From assembly GCA_902770965.1 (NCBI GenBank), contig CACXUY010000031.1:1-63023 (forward strand): DNA of 63,023 nt. The letters are read 5' to 3'. The stretch is from an uncultured Lachnospiraceae bacterium (GTDB lineage Bacteria; Bacillota; Clostridia; Lachnospirales; Lachnospiraceae). Numbering within the stretch: position 1 is the first letter of the stretch; each line of letters begins with the position of its first letter. Positions 27,291 to 36,795 of the stretch are shown piece by piece. The translations under genes were made by a program, and so were the position numbers. The notes beneath the pieces are model-generated. The model searched no databases. It was not told the DNA's origin and worked only from the letters and a program-made list of their open reading frames with translations.

Positions 27291-27986
27291 TTATACCGGC
27301 ACATGCTCTGCCATTGGCTGATTCGTATTCTCTCCGTTCGCAGCGTTCTCTTCATCGGGATATTCCTGAGCCACCTCGTTCTGGATCTCAGCTATCCTCT
27401 CCGGCGCAGGGATCGGAAGGTCATCCAGGCTCTCCATCTTAAACTGGCGAAGAAATTCCTCGGTTGTCCCAAAAAGGATAGGCCGTCCCGGCGCGTTCAG
27501 CCTGCCCTGCTCAGATATCAGGCCGTACTCCACCAGTTTATTGACTGCATGGTCGGAGCTCACACCCCTGATCTTCGATATCTCAAGCTTCGTGACCGGC
27601 TGCCTGTAAGCTATAATGGACAATGTCTCCAAAACCACCTCGGTGAGCACGGGCTTCTTGGGATGGGCGGCTACCCTGACCAGCGGCTCAAAGCAAAATT
27701 CCTTCGTACACATCTGAAAGCTATTGTCAAGCCTGATTATGGCAAGCCCTCTGTCATACGAATCGTATTCCCTCTTCAGCTCCTCCGCAAGCTCAACCGC
27801 CCTCGCCGGAGAAGTCTTCAGCGCAATAGCAAGATCATCCTTGCTCACGGATCTGCCCATGGTAAAAAGCACGCCCTCTATGATGGCTTTCATCTGCGTT
27901 TCAGTGTACTTGTCCTCCGCAGAATCCTCAGCCGCCTCGTCTATAACTTCGCCCTCATTATATTCCAGGTCGCCCTGCTGCCCCAT
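27291..27986 (-). CDS. scpB: Segregation and condensation protein B
   Basis: A 231-residue kleisin-associated winged-helix protein; partner of ScpA in the SMC condensin complex. Recognisable segments are IIEGVLFTMGRSVSKDDLAIAL and VLETLSIIAYRQPVTKLEISKIRGVSSDHAVNKLVEYGLI and GRPILFGTTEEFLRQF. The ATG at 27986 is favoured because GGAGG lies 8 nt upstream; it overlaps the end of scpA by 29 bp, implying translational coupling. Confidence 0.95.
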   Translation of the reverse strand: MGQQGDLEYNEGEVIDEAAEDSAEDKYTETQMKAIIEGVLFTMGRSVSKDDLAIALKTSPARAVELAEELKREYDSYDRGLAIIRLDNSFQMCTKEFCFEPLVRVAAHPKKPVLTEVVLETLSIIAYRQPVTKLEISKIRGVSSDHAVNKLVEYGLISEQGRLNAPGRPILFGTTEEFLRQFKMESLDDLPIPAPERIAEIQNEVAQEYPDEENAANGENTNQPMAEHVPV

Positions 27987-28752
27987 CGCCATCACCTCCA
28001 TTTTCCTTCGCAGGCGATATCTCAACTATAATATCGTCCCTGGTGCTTTCGTCCGTAAGAAAAATATCCCCGGTATGTATCAATTCCAGTACCGCCATAA
28101 ATGTAACGATGACATCAAGCTTCGTCCGATTCTCTCCCAGAAGCTTTCTAAATGAATATTTACCGCCCTTTGAAAGCCGTTTCCTTACAGACGCGATCCT
28201 CTCGCCTATCTGCACCTTCTCACGCTTAATCGTCCCGAACCTGCTGCGTACAGGATCCTCCATATCAGAACGCCGCTTCATCACGTCCTCAAAGATGCGC
28301 TTCATCTTCTCCAACGTCACGTCCTGAAGCAATGATTCCAGATTGACAGGGGGCTTATATGCCAGAACATCCTTCGGTACGGTCGGCTCCTTATAAAGAC
28401 GGCGTTCACTGCCGACAGACAGATCGTGCAGCTCCTCACTGAGATACTTGTATTTGCGGTATTCCAAAAGCCGTTCTACCAGTTCCTTGCGAGGATCCTC
28501 CTCCTCGCCGTCCTCATTCTTCTCGACAGGAAGCAGCATCCTCGACTTTATGTCAAGCAAGGTTGCCGCCACGACAAGGAATTCGCTGACGATATCCATG
28601 TCCGTTCTGTCCATCTGCCGCACATACTCCAAATACTGGGCAGTGATCTCAGTGATCGGTATATCGTATATGCTTACTTTGTTTTTATCAATCAAATGCA
28701 GCAGCAAATCGAGGGGACCCTCAAATGCCTGCAGCTTAACTTCCAAATCCAT
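27958..28752 (-). CDS. scpA: Segregation and condensation protein A
   Basis: A 264-residue kleisin that bridges the SMC heads. The N terminus KLQAFEGPLDLLLHLIDKNKVSIYDIPITEIT is diagnostic, followed by DIVSEFLVVAATLLDIKSRMLLP, and the C-terminal winged helix is intact. An acidic stretch KNEDGEEEDPRKEL follows the LLP motif, as in other Clostridia. It has no strong ribosome site. Confidence 0.96.
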   Translation of the reverse strand: MDLEVKLQAFEGPLDLLLHLIDKNKVSIYDIPITEITAQYLEYVRQMDRTDMDIVSEFLVVAATLLDIKSRMLLPVEKNEDGEEEDPRKELVERLLEYRKYKYLSEELHDLSVGSERRLYKEPTVPKDVLAYKPPVNLESLLQDVTLEKMKRIFEDVMKRRSDMEDPVRSRFGTIKREKVQIGERIASVRKRLSKGGKYSFRKLLGENRTKLDVIVTFMAVLELIHTGDIFLTDESTRDDIIVEISPAKENGGDGDGAAGRPGI

Positions 28753-28916
28753 ATATCAACCGTCCATAAAATGGTTCAAGCGCAAAAACTGCTTACATGA
28801 TTCCGTCCATGTAAGCCGTTTTTACAGACGTCCATGAAGTTTTCCTTTCAAAGAATCCACGAAGCTCGTCTGTCTGGTTTTTTATCAGGTATTATCATAC
28901 ACTTACCTGACTCACG

Positions 28917-30029
28917 TCAAATGCATATCACTTCCGTGGCTTTCGATTCGCCGTGCTTGAATGTCAGAAGTACCAACTCGGCCGGATTATTTATTCTGGG
29001 AAATGTATGCGTGCCAAGCCCGGCAGCAAGGACCATGCGGCCTTCGCCCCTGCCTGATCGGTAAATGCCTTTGTCGTATTTTGGAAATAACCGAAGGTAT
29101 GGAGAAATGACGCCTCCGAGAAGCGGAAGCCTGATGATCCCGCCATGGAAATGACCGGACAGCGTAAGATCCGCGCCCCACTCAGAGTACGCCTCAAAAT
29201 ACTGAGGGGAGTGTGCGAGAAGCACATTGAATCGCTCCCTGTCAGCAGCTCCTACCATGCCCTCCACAGCCAGAGCATCGAGACCGGTTATCTTTTTCTT
29301 CCTATAATAAATGGGCGGCAGGTCCAGGCCGATCAGTCTGATCCCCATGCCCTTATTATCCTTATTGCTTTTGCTGTCCTCGCAGTCCTTACTGTCCTTG
29401 CTGACCTTACTGCCTTCCCAGACCTTGCTGCCCTCGCAGTCCTTACCGTCCTCGCTGACCTTACTGCCTTCCCAGACCTTGCTGCCCTCGCAGTCCTTAC
29501 TGTCCTCGCGGATCGTACTGCTGCCGTATCCGCCCATGCAAGCCTCACGGCTGTCATCCGCGCTCCTGCTTTCATTGCCTATGCCATCCGTGCCTTCGCT
29601 GTATTTGACGCACTTATCTTCTCCTCCACATCCTTTGCGGCAAAGACATACAGAACTGTTTTCAAGAAAGATTATGCCATTATTAATCAGCGATTCTTTG
29701 TATTTTTCGAATGCCGGCCGGGCTTTTTCCTTGTTTTTCCATCGAAGCTCATGGTTTCCCATGGCATAATAAATGTCGAAAGAGTCCGACAATTCACAGA
29801 GAAGCCGATATGCATTGGACATATGCACGCCTGTATGGCTCTCGGTTATCATGTCGCCTGCGATCAACAGGGCTGCGGGATCCTCTCTGTAAAGAGCATC
29901 CCGCAGTATCCTGTTATTATCGCCCAGCGTGCAGTCATGAAGGTCAGCGAGGACAGCAGCGCGGTATCCGTCCATATCCGTCGGGATTTTCGCGGATCTC
30001 ACCAATACTCTTGTTATCTGTAAACCCAT
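28917..30029 (-). CDS. Metallophosphoesterase with a repetitive internal insertion
   Basis: A 370-residue calcineurin-like phosphoesterase. Metal-binding motifs appear in order: VLADLHD, LLIAGDMIT, YYAMGNHELRW, LLAHSPQYFEAYSEWGADLTLSGHFHGG. This resembles the YkuE/YaeI group; the substrate is unknown. Residues about 135-230 are an insertion of S, E, D, K and G residues with repeats such as CEGSKVWEGSKVSED, encoded by tandem DNA repeats at 29355-29520. It separates the GNHE motif from the C-terminal half and is not part of the usual fold. There is no obvious signal peptide. Confidence 0.88.
   Translation of the reverse strand: MGLQITRVLVRSAKIPTDMDGYRAAVLADLHDCTLGDNNRILRDALYREDPAALLIAGDMITESHTGVHMSNAYRLLCELSDSFDIYYAMGNHELRWKNKEKARPAFEKYKESLINNGIIFLENSSVCLCRKGCGGEDKCVKYSEGTDGIGNESRSADDSREACMGGYGSSTIREDSKDCEGSKVWEGSKVSEDGKDCEGSKVWEGSKVSKDSKDCEDSKSNKDNKGMGIRLIGLDLPPIYYRKKKITGLDALAVEGMVGAADRERFNVLLAHSPQYFEAYSEWGADLTLSGHFHGGIIRLPLLGGVISPYLRLFPKYDKGIYRSGRGEGRMVLAAGLGTHTFPRINNPAELVLLTFKHGESKATEVICI
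29355..29520 (-). repeat. Tandem repeat within the metallophosphoesterase gene
   Basis: Units containing CCTTGCTGCCCTCGCAGTCC and CTGACCTTACTGCCTTCCCA on the + strand repeat in a 60-bp higher-order pattern, keeping the frame. Confidence 0.8.
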
Positions 30030-30198
30030 ATGAATTCTCCGCGCCCCCTAATCACATACATCTTATCAGCTAAACCTACATGACCCACATGACATCATCA
30101 TGAATATAATACCAAGGACAAGCTCCTCTTGCGCGTTCATTTAGGAGAGCACATAAGTTCGCAGGCATCAAAGATATACTATACTCAAACAACCTGTC

Positions 30199-30735
30199 TT
30201 AGCTCTGCCTGAACGCCTTGTAAGCCAGGATGCCGGCGACGGTCTTACTGTCTCTTATCTCCTGCCTCGCGATCATCCCCATAAGTTCATCGACATCATA
30301 AGCCTCAACGTTGATGTCCTCATCCTCGTCAAGATGCTGCTCTGTCTTCATAAGCTCGGTCGCAAGGTAGATCTCGATCTCCTCATCACAGATGGCCACA
30401 GTCGTGTCAACCGTCACCAGAAGTTCAAGCTTCCCGGCCTTGTAGCCCGTCTCCTCTTCGAGTTCTCTCGCGGCGCAATCAGCCTTTGACTCACCCTTAA
30501 AATCCAGCTTGCCTGCCGGAAGCTCAAGTGTAAAACGACCGATCGCGGGGCGATGCTGCCTCACCATTATAATGCGGCCGTCATCCATGACAGCTACTAC
30601 GGCCGCCGCGCCATGGTGCTGTATGAAGTCCCATTCCTCAGTGTTGCCGTTTGGCATGAGCATAGTGTCCCTGTATGCATCGATCACCACGCCATGGTAC
30701 ATCAGCTTCCGTCCTACTCTCTTGATCTCATCCAT
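30199..30735 (-). CDS. NUDIX hydrolase, ADP-ribose pyrophosphatase type
   Basis: 178 residues. The NUDIX box is seen as GKLDFKGESKADCAARELEE followed by ETGYKAG (about residues 75-100), with FTLELPAGK before it, matching the NudF/YqkG group that hydrolyses ADP-ribose. It is 48 bp downstream of the aminotransferase on the same strand. Confidence 0.92.
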   Translation of the reverse strand: MDEIKRVGRKLMYHGVVIDAYRDTMLMPNGNTEEWDFIQHHGAAAVVAVMDDGRIIMVRQHRPAIGRFTLELPAGKLDFKGESKADCAARELEEETGYKAGKLELLVTVDTTVAICDEEIEIYLATELMKTEQHLDEDEDINVEAYDVDELMGMIARQEIRDSKTVAGILAYKAFRQS

Positions 30736-30783
30736 AAACGCCTTCCTTTTCTTTGTAGCGTCGGCAATTCACCTCGCAGCGGT

Positions 30784-31983
30784 TCACTCTACCGCTTTCA
30801 CAAAATCCCCTATCCTTTCCATACCCTTCGCGATATCGCTTTGGGAAATGGCATAGGAGAGGCGGATGTGATCGGGATAGCCGAAGTCCGCGCAAGGAAT
30901 AACCGCGACAAGGAAATCATTTATCAGTATCTCTGCAATGTCTGCAGCGCTGGTGATCGTCTTTCCCTTATAGGCCTTGCCGATGAGCTCACTGCAATCC
31001 ACGAAAAGATAGAACGCCCCCTGAGGCTCGATCGCGGAGAGGTGAGGTATGCGGCTGAGGCAATCACAGATAAATCTGTTGCGCTTTCCGAACTCAACAA
31101 GCATAGCTTCAACGTCGTTCTGAGGTCCTGTCAGTGCCTCAAGCGCCGCCGCCTGGGAAATAGAGCAAGGATTCGAGGTCTGATGGCTCTGAATGCTGCC
31201 CATCAGCTTCGCTATCTCGGCGTTCGAACCCGTGTAGCCGATACGCCAGCCTGTCATGGCGTAGGACTTAGAAAGTCCGCACACGGTAATCGTTCTCTGG
31301 TAGATCTCAGCGCCAAGCGAGGCGATGCTCACATGCTTCGCGTCTCCATAAACAAGTGACTCATACATCTCATCGGCGATGACGTAGAAATCCTTCTCAA
31401 CTACGACCTGCGCTATAGCAGAAAGCTCGTTCTTCGTATAGACGGCGCCAGTGGGGTTGTTGGGGTCGTTGAGAACCAAGGCCTTCGTATTAGGGGTGAC
31501 TGCCGCGCTGAGTGCCTCGGCTGTAAGCTTGTATCCCACGTCCTTTCCGCAGTTCACGATGACAGGGACTCCGCCCGCAAGCCTGATGAGCTCGGGGTAG
31601 CTCAGCCAATAAGGCGCTGGAAGAATGACCTCATCTCCCGGATTAATAATGGCCTCAAAGGCGTTCATCAATGACTGTTTTCCGCCGTTGCTGATGACGA
31701 CCTGCTTGGGTTCATAGTGAAGACGATTGACATACTTGAATTTCGTGCTGACTGCCTTTCTCAGCTCTGCGGTACCTGCGGCCGGAGTATAGCGAGTAAA
31801 ACCATCATCGATGGCTTTCTTTCCTGCTTCGCAGATGTTCTTGGGCGTAGGAAAATCAGGCTCGCCTGCGCCGAAACTCACTATATCATACCCCTGAACG
31901 CGAAGCTCCTTCGCCCTTGCCGTGATGGCAAGAGTAGACGAGCTCTTTACTTTCCTGGCTTTTTCAGAAATAGTTGTGGGCAT
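30784..31983 (-). CDS. Class I PLP-dependent aminotransferase (aspartate aminotransferase type)
   Basis: 399 residues. Motifs of subgroup I-beta/gamma aspartate aminotransferases: YDIVSFGAGEPDFPTP, YTPAAGTAELRKAV, LNDPNNPTGAVYT, VIADEMYESLVY, GLSKSYAMTGWRIGY with the PLP lysine near residue 237, and HIRLSYAIS. It probably transaminates aspartate or aromatic acids with 2-oxoglutarate. The ATG at 31983 has AAGGAGG that abuts an R2 repeat; an upstream in-frame extension to 32091 is entirely made of repeat sequence and is not expected to be translated. Confidence 0.93.
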   Translation of the reverse strand: MPTTISEKARKVKSSSTLAITARAKELRVQGYDIVSFGAGEPDFPTPKNICEAGKKAIDDGFTRYTPAAGTAELRKAVSTKFKYVNRLHYEPKQVVISNGGKQSLMNAFEAIINPGDEVILPAPYWLSYPELIRLAGGVPVIVNCGKDVGYKLTAEALSAAVTPNTKALVLNDPNNPTGAVYTKNELSAIAQVVVEKDFYVIADEMYESLVYGDAKHVSIASLGAEIYQRTITVCGLSKSYAMTGWRIGYTGSNAEIAKLMGSIQSHQTSNPCSISQAAALEALTGPQNDVEAMLVEFGKRNRFICDCLSRIPHLSAIEPQGAFYLFVDCSELIGKAYKGKTITSAADIAEILINDFLVAVIPCADFGYPDHIRLSYAISQSDIAKGMERIGDFVKAVE

Positions 31984-31991
31984 AAAATCCT

Positions 31992-32111
31992 CCTTACTTT
32001 GAAAGTCAGCCCCCGCGAAGCGGGTGGCCATATAGGGATGCACGCATACACGCACGTAAGCTGCTACGACCTTCACACGTTGTGACAGCACGTGCGTGCT
32101 ATGACTGTTAC
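31992..32111 (+). repeat. R2 interspersed repeat, subtype A, copy 3
   Basis: From CTTACTTTGAAAGTC to ATGACTGTTACTG with CATATAGGGATGCACGC and GACAGCACGTGCGTGC. Its end is only a few bases from the aminotransferase ribosome site, so it forms that gene's leader. Confidence 0.75.
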
Positions 32112-32120
32112 TGTATAACT

Positions 32121-32155
32121 ATCCGGCTCTCCAGACTTAGGGTGCTGAATAATTA
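32121..32155 (+). repeat. R1 fragment (g)
   Basis: CTCCAGACTTAGGGTGCTGAATAATTA resembles the R1 right end with its GGTGCTGAAT terminus. It is adjacent to R2 copy 3. Confidence 0.45.
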
Positions 32156-32280
32156 CCATTATTCTTAAAAAGCCGGACGGATATCGTTCCGTCCGGCTGA
32201 TTGCTGGCAATTGAAACACGACATGAATCTATCTGCCAGTGTTATCCAGCGTGAATTGATGTCATCTCATCGCGCAAGTG

Positions 32281-33825
32281 TCACTTCGCATACTCTGAAA
32301 CACGAGATTCGCGTATAACATTCACCTTAATAAGACCCGGATATTCCATCTCTGATTCAATCTGTGTGGCGATATTCTTCGCCATAAGCACCATGTCGTC
32401 ATCGCTTACCTGTTCAGGAATGACCATGACTCTGACTTCGCGGCCTGCCTGAATAGCAAATGACTTCTCGACCCCTTTATAGGAATTAGTAATCTCTTCG
32501 AGCTGCTTGAGCCTGTTGGTATAAGCCTCAAGCGTCTCTCTTCTCGCGCCTGGTCTCGCAGCCGAGATCGTATCGGCGGCCTGTACCAGACATGCCACAA
32601 GGCTTGTCGCTTCGGTATCACCGTGATGCGCGGCGACCGCGTTGACGACTATAGCCGACTCCTTGTACTTCTTGCATAGTTCTACACCGAGCTGAACATG
32701 AGAACCTTCCATGTCATGGTCTATGCTCTTGCCGATGTCATGCAGCAAACCTGCCCTCTTGGCGATACGGACATCGAGTCCCATCTCGCCGGCCAATATA
32801 CCGGCCAGATTCGCCACCTCGATAGAATGCTTCAGCGCATTCTGTCCATAGCTTGAGCGGAATTTCATCTTGCCGAGAAGCCTGACCAGCTCCGGATGAA
32901 TTCCGTGCAGCCCTACCTCGAGGACCGCCGACTCACCTTCCTCACGGATCATGCTCTCAACTTCCTTCTTTGCCTTCTCGACCATCTCCTCGATACGGGC
33001 GGGATGAATCCTTCCGTCAAGTATCAGCTTCTCAATGGCGATCTTGGCTACTTCTCTCCTCATGGGATCGAAACCCGAAATAATGACAGCCTCCGGCGTG
33101 TCATCGATGATAAGGTCTACGCCGGTGAGAGTCTCAAGAGTACGGATATTCCTGCCCTCGCGGCCTATGATCCTGCCCTTCATCTCGTCGCTAGGAAGCT
33201 GTACTACGGAAATTGTGGATTCCGCGACATAATCAGCCGCGCACTTTTGAATGGCCGTGACTATGTGCTCCTTGGCTCTCTGCTCTGCCTCGAGCTTGGC
33301 CTGCGCTTCCATCTCCTTAATGAGCTTTGCGGTGTCGTGCTTGACCTCATCCTCAACACTCTTCAAGAGGATCTCTTTCGCCTCATCGGTCGAAAGTCCG
33401 GAAATGCGCTCAAGCTCTGTCTTCTCCTTCGCAATCATGCAGTCTATCTCTGCATGCTTCTTGTTCAGGCTGTCTTCCTTGGCTGCGTAGCTCGCCTCTC
33501 GGCGTTCGAGAGCTTCAGTCTTCCTATCAAGGTTTTCTTCCTTGTTCTGCAGACGTCTCTCTGTCCTCTGCAATTCCTGCCTGCGTTCCTTTGTCTCGCG
33601 TTCCAGTTCATTCTTCGTCTTTAGTGACTCTTCCTTAGCTTCCAGAAGCGCCTCACGCTTTTTGGTCTCCGCATCCTTATGTGCCTGTTCGATAATCTCT
33701 CTTGATCTCTCTTCAGCAGAACCCACTTTCTTTTCATAAACGCCTTTATGATAAGCGATGGATGCAAACCAGGTGACGACGCCTACTATGACCGCTATCA
33801 CTATGGGAATAATGAATTGTGTCAC
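32281..33825 (-). CDS. rny: Ribonuclease Y
   Basis: The 514-residue membrane-anchored endoribonuclease initiates mRNA decay. Features in order: N-terminal membrane helix ([20 protein letters not shown] region), a long charged coiled coil (about 30-200), a KH domain with [21 protein letters not shown] (about 210-230), and an HD domain with [21 protein letters not shown] (about 365). Full length. It has a near-consensus promoter 73 bp upstream. Confidence 0.97.
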   Translation of the reverse strand: MTQFIIPIVIAVIVGVVTWFASIAYHKGVYEKKVGSAEERSREIIEQAHKDAETKKREALLEAKEESLKTKNELERETKERRQELQRTERRLQNKEENLDRKTEALERREASYAAKEDSLNKKHAEIDCMIAKEKTELERISGLSTDEAKEILLKSVEDEVKHDTAKLIKEMEAQAKLEAEQRAKEHIVTAIQKCAADYVAESTISVVQLPSDEMKGRIIGREGRNIRTLETLTGVDLIIDDTPEAVIISGFDPMRREVAKIAIEKLILDGRIHPARIEEMVEKAKKEVESMIREEGESAVLEVGLHGIHPELVRLLGKMKFRSSYGQNALKHSIEVANLAGILAGEMGLDVRIAKRAGLLHDIGKSIDHDMEGSHVQLGVELCKKYKESAIVVNAVAAHHGDTEATSLVACLVQAADTISAARPGARRETLEAYTNRLKQLEEITNSYKGVEKSFAIQAGREVRVMVIPEQVSDDDMVLMAKNIATQIESEMEYPGLIKVNVIRESRVSEYAK

Positions 33826-33897
33826 AGGAGCACCTCCCCTATTCTGTTTTCATTGTACATGTATGGCTTTAAGTACGAAATAATAATACATCTATAT

Positions 33898-33926
33898 ATA
33901 TTACGTGTTTTTTCTGTACTTGTCAA
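33898..33926 (-). promoter_or_regulatory. Predicted sigma-A promoter of rny
   Basis: Minus-strand TTGACA (33921-33926), 17-bp spacer, TAATAT (33898-33903). Confidence 0.75.
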
Positions 33927-33977
33927 CCCACAATAAATCATCATAGGATTACATGCGCCTACATATAAATCACATTG

Positions 33978-34016
33978 AAAAAAGACCGGGATGATCCTTC
34001 AGATGTACCCGGTCTT
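33978..34016 (-). terminator. Intrinsic terminator after the surface lipoprotein gene
   Basis: Stem AAGACCGGG / CCCGGTCTT followed by TTTTTT on the minus strand. The rest of 33826-34171 has no gene. Confidence 0.85.
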
Positions 34017-34171
34017 AAACGTTTTTTCATCATTTTCTGACGCTTCGAGCTTTTGTCCTAAGCCGGTCCATCTATGCCGAAGGACGCAGCTCATCTTTAC
34101 TGTTATACTGCCGGCTTCGTCCTCCATCTCATCTCACATGGTTCCTCTGATCCATGGCGCACGTTCCGACA

Positions 34172-36358
34172 TTAACGGCTGAGTCCCGATACAGCCTGAG
34201 ACTGAGTCCAGCTCAGGACTTCTTTGCCGTCCTTCATGAGCTTATAGCTTCCGTTCAGCTCCATACTGGCAGACGCGAACCAGCCCGAAGTGTAGGTTTG
34301 TTCAAGAGTGAAATTGCAGATAACGTTGCCGCTGGCATCCGTCAGGGCATACCTGCCCTCAGCGAAGCTGGTTCCGTTGCTCACATAAGTATTAACAGAA
34401 CCCTCGGTGGGGACGGATACCAGGCCTCCCAGCGCCACCACGTCTCCGCCTGTGACTGAGACGCTGCCATCCACGTCAATGGAACCAGCCATGCTGCCGG
34501 ATACCGCTCCAGCCTTTACCAGAAGCATGCCTCCCGAAACGGATACATTTCCATTGGAATCAACTGCGTCTGTATCTCCCGAAGGGGTGATGACCTCAAG
34601 ATAACCTCCGGTGACATTGAGGAGAGGGGTCTGCCTTCCCTTGAAAGCATTCACTCCGTCATCCTCTCCATATATATAAGTCCGTCCGCCGCTGACGGTA
34701 ATAACATTTCCTTCCAGACCCTCATGAGAATCTACGACCCTGATCAGACCGCCCGATATGGCCATCTCGTTGTCCGCGTGTATACCGTCATCAGCAGCGT
34801 ATATGGTCAGGCTGCCTCCGCCTATATGGATATTGCCGGTGCTGACCGTGCCGTTATCAAGCATCTCACCGCTGTTGGCATGAATGCCGTCATCCATACT
34901 GTTAATGACTATAGAACCGCCCGTGATATAGACATCATTACCTGCTTTGATCCCCTTAGAGGAATATGTGGTCTTGCTCGTACTGTTGCCGCTGCCGGCA
35001 CTTAGCTGCACCCAGTCTCCTGATATAAAACCGCCCTCTACGGAGTCGACCAGAAACGCGTTGAGCGTGCCATTCACCGTCTCTCCGCCGCTGGTGGCAG
35101 AATAGTTATCCCCATCCGGAACCGTGCCGGCCTCCAGTGTATTGAACAGGATGTTCTCATACCCCGCTGCGGCTTTCCCATGAAGGCCATAATACACCGA
35201 CCTTCCGCCATATACCATAGCCTCGAACGTGAGCTGCACCCACTGCCCCTCAGAGTCGTCGTTATTGTAGTAATATGCGTAATAGGCCGTACCCTCAGAG
35301 TAGATAGTCTGCGGCACAATGAGATATATGTCATTAGCCTGCTCGGTACCATCCTCAGGGTTTTTCGCATATGTGGATGTAAAAATGTTGACCAGGCAGT
35401 TCTCGGAGTTTGAGATATCCACGTTGTATGCCGCGCTTATTCCATCCTGGGCGGAGTAAATATCCACCTGTCCGCCTGCGATCGTTATGATTCCTCGCTG
35501 ATTTCCCTTTGAGGAAATGTCCGAGTTCGAGGTCTTTATACCATCAGACTCGGAAGAAACCAGCAAGAGCCTGCCGGACTTGATCGTCAGCGTGTCATTT
35601 CCCCTCAGGGCATTCCCAGCGGAGTTGACCTGGAGATTGACCTCCTTCAACGACAGATCGTCCTTTGTCTTTATGCCATGGTATGCGTCAGAGCTGACGA
35701 TAAGTGTCCCCAGCCCTGTTACCTTGAGGTCGCACTTCGCGTATATAGCGGAGTTATAGAGGGCTGTCTCTGACTCATCGTCATACAAGTCAGGCATGGC
35801 GGCAGGATCATCAGCATCTGTATTATCTGACGAGCCAGAGGGTGCGGTGTCGTCGGCTGTCCTGATTCTGGTATCTTTCACTACGTTATAAGAACCTTTC
35901 ACCGCTTCAATATCGACCTTATCAGCATTAAGTATGAGTATCGGAGCATTTTGGGAGTTCGTGATCACAGCTCCGTTTAATATCAGCCTGACCTCATCTT
36001 TTTCACTTGCGTCAACGACTATCTGCCCTTCCTGAAGCTTGCCTGATACTACATATTCACCGGCTGCCTTCACTGTATAGATATCATTATCTATATCTAA
36101 CTTCGCTCCGGAGCTGGACGAAGTTATCATGAATTCCCCTTGAGCCATCTTCGAGTCGTTCCTCATGTCTTCAAGGGGACTTGCGGTGGCATCCTCATAA
36201 ACTGACTGGCCATTGTCCCGCGATGCCGACTGAGAACCGATACCACTCAAGATATTCCCATCCCTTGAATTCGCCCCATCTTGATTCTTCTGTCCGCAGG
36301 CCGACAGCATCATAGCGGAAGCAAGCACAACTGCCATTACTATCCTACTTTTCTTCAT
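34172..36358 (-). CDS. Carbohydrate-binding beta-helix lipoprotein (Cthe_2159-like)
   Basis: A 728-residue lipoprotein: signal peptide with lipobox LSACG at about residues 18-22, then a low-complexity linker, then a domain with many short repeats of the type DDGIHANSGE, DGIKTSNSDIS and GGSLTIYAADDGIHADNE. These resemble the right-handed beta-helix of Clostridium thermocellum Cthe_2159, which binds cellulose and pectin-like acidic polysaccharide with calcium. It probably sits on the cell surface and binds plant polysaccharide. It is monocistronic with its own terminator. Confidence 0.85.
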   Translation of the reverse strand: MKKSRIVMAVVLASAMMLSACGQKNQDGANSRDGNILSGIGSQSASRDNGQSVYEDATASPLEDMRNDSKMAQGEFMITSSSSGAKLDIDNDIYTVKAAGEYVVSGKLQEGQIVVDASEKDEVRLILNGAVITNSQNAPILILNADKVDIEAVKGSYNVVKDTRIRTADDTAPSGSSDNTDADDPAAMPDLYDDESETALYNSAIYAKCDLKVTGLGTLIVSSDAYHGIKTKDDLSLKEVNLQVNSAGNALRGNDTLTIKSGRLLLVSSESDGIKTSNSDISSKGNQRGIITIAGGQVDIYSAQDGISAAYNVDISNSENCLVNIFTSTYAKNPEDGTEQANDIYLIVPQTIYSEGTAYYAYYYNNDDSEGQWVQLTFEAMVYGGRSVYYGLHGKAAAGYENILFNTLEAGTVPDGDNYSATSGGETVNGTLNAFLVDSVEGGFISGDWVQLSAGSGNSTSKTTYSSKGIKAGNDVYITGGSIVINSMDDGIHANSGEMLDNGTVSTGNIHIGGGSLTIYAADDGIHADNEMAISGGLIRVVDSHEGLEGNVITVSGGRTYIYGEDDGVNAFKGRQTPLLNVTGGYLEVITPSGDTDAVDSNGNVSVSGGMLLVKAGAVSGSMAGSIDVDGSVSVTGGDVVALGGLVSVPTEGSVNTYVSNGTSFAEGRYALTDASGNVICNFTLEQTYTSGWFASASMELNGSYKLMKDGKEVLSWTQSQAVSGLSR

Positions 36359-36594
36359 TTATCACATAACCTCCTAAAGTGTTGGCCGGGTAAACTATCA
36401 GGCAAGACATAAGCCTCATCCGCAGCTAAGCCTCCGGGTGAAGCTTACAGCCTGCCGCCTTTATATAGAAGAATAAAAACCCCTGACCTGCAAACAAAAT
36501 ACAACCCGAACATTAAACAAACATGAAAAAAGTGATGATGATCAGAAAAATAATGGTAACTATGCCGAATGTAATTCAAATGCTTGACAGACCC

Positions 36595-36634
36595 GAAGGG
36601 CTTCTGCCGGAACAAAACCCCACAGAAGCCCTTC
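36595..36634. terminator. Strong stem-loop downstream of the hydrogenase operon
   Basis: Perfect 12-bp stem GAAGGGCTTCTG / CAGAAGCCCTTC with a 16-nt loop. There is no T-run on either side, so it may be an RNA-stabilising 3' structure rather than an intrinsic terminator. Confidence 0.5.
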
Positions 36635-36644
36635 ATACATATTC

Positions 36645-36795
36645 TGATCTCTATCTGATTGAAGAGCCTAAGCTGATAATCTCTATCCGGTTGATAAGCC
36701 AAAGCTGAGAACCATCAACCTTCTGACTGAACAGCCCGGCTCACAAGCCGTCAATCTGATGAACGAACAAAACATGCTCCACAAACCATCAATCT
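36645..36795 (-). repeat. Decayed tandem copies of the hydrogenase gene 3' end
   Basis: The sequence around the stop codon (CATCAGATTGATGG, minus strand) recurs with divergence about every 35 bp: CATCAGATTGACGG, CAGAAGGTTGATGG, CAACCGGATAGAG, CAATCAGATAGAG. No gene is visible in 36359-36788. Confidence 0.65.
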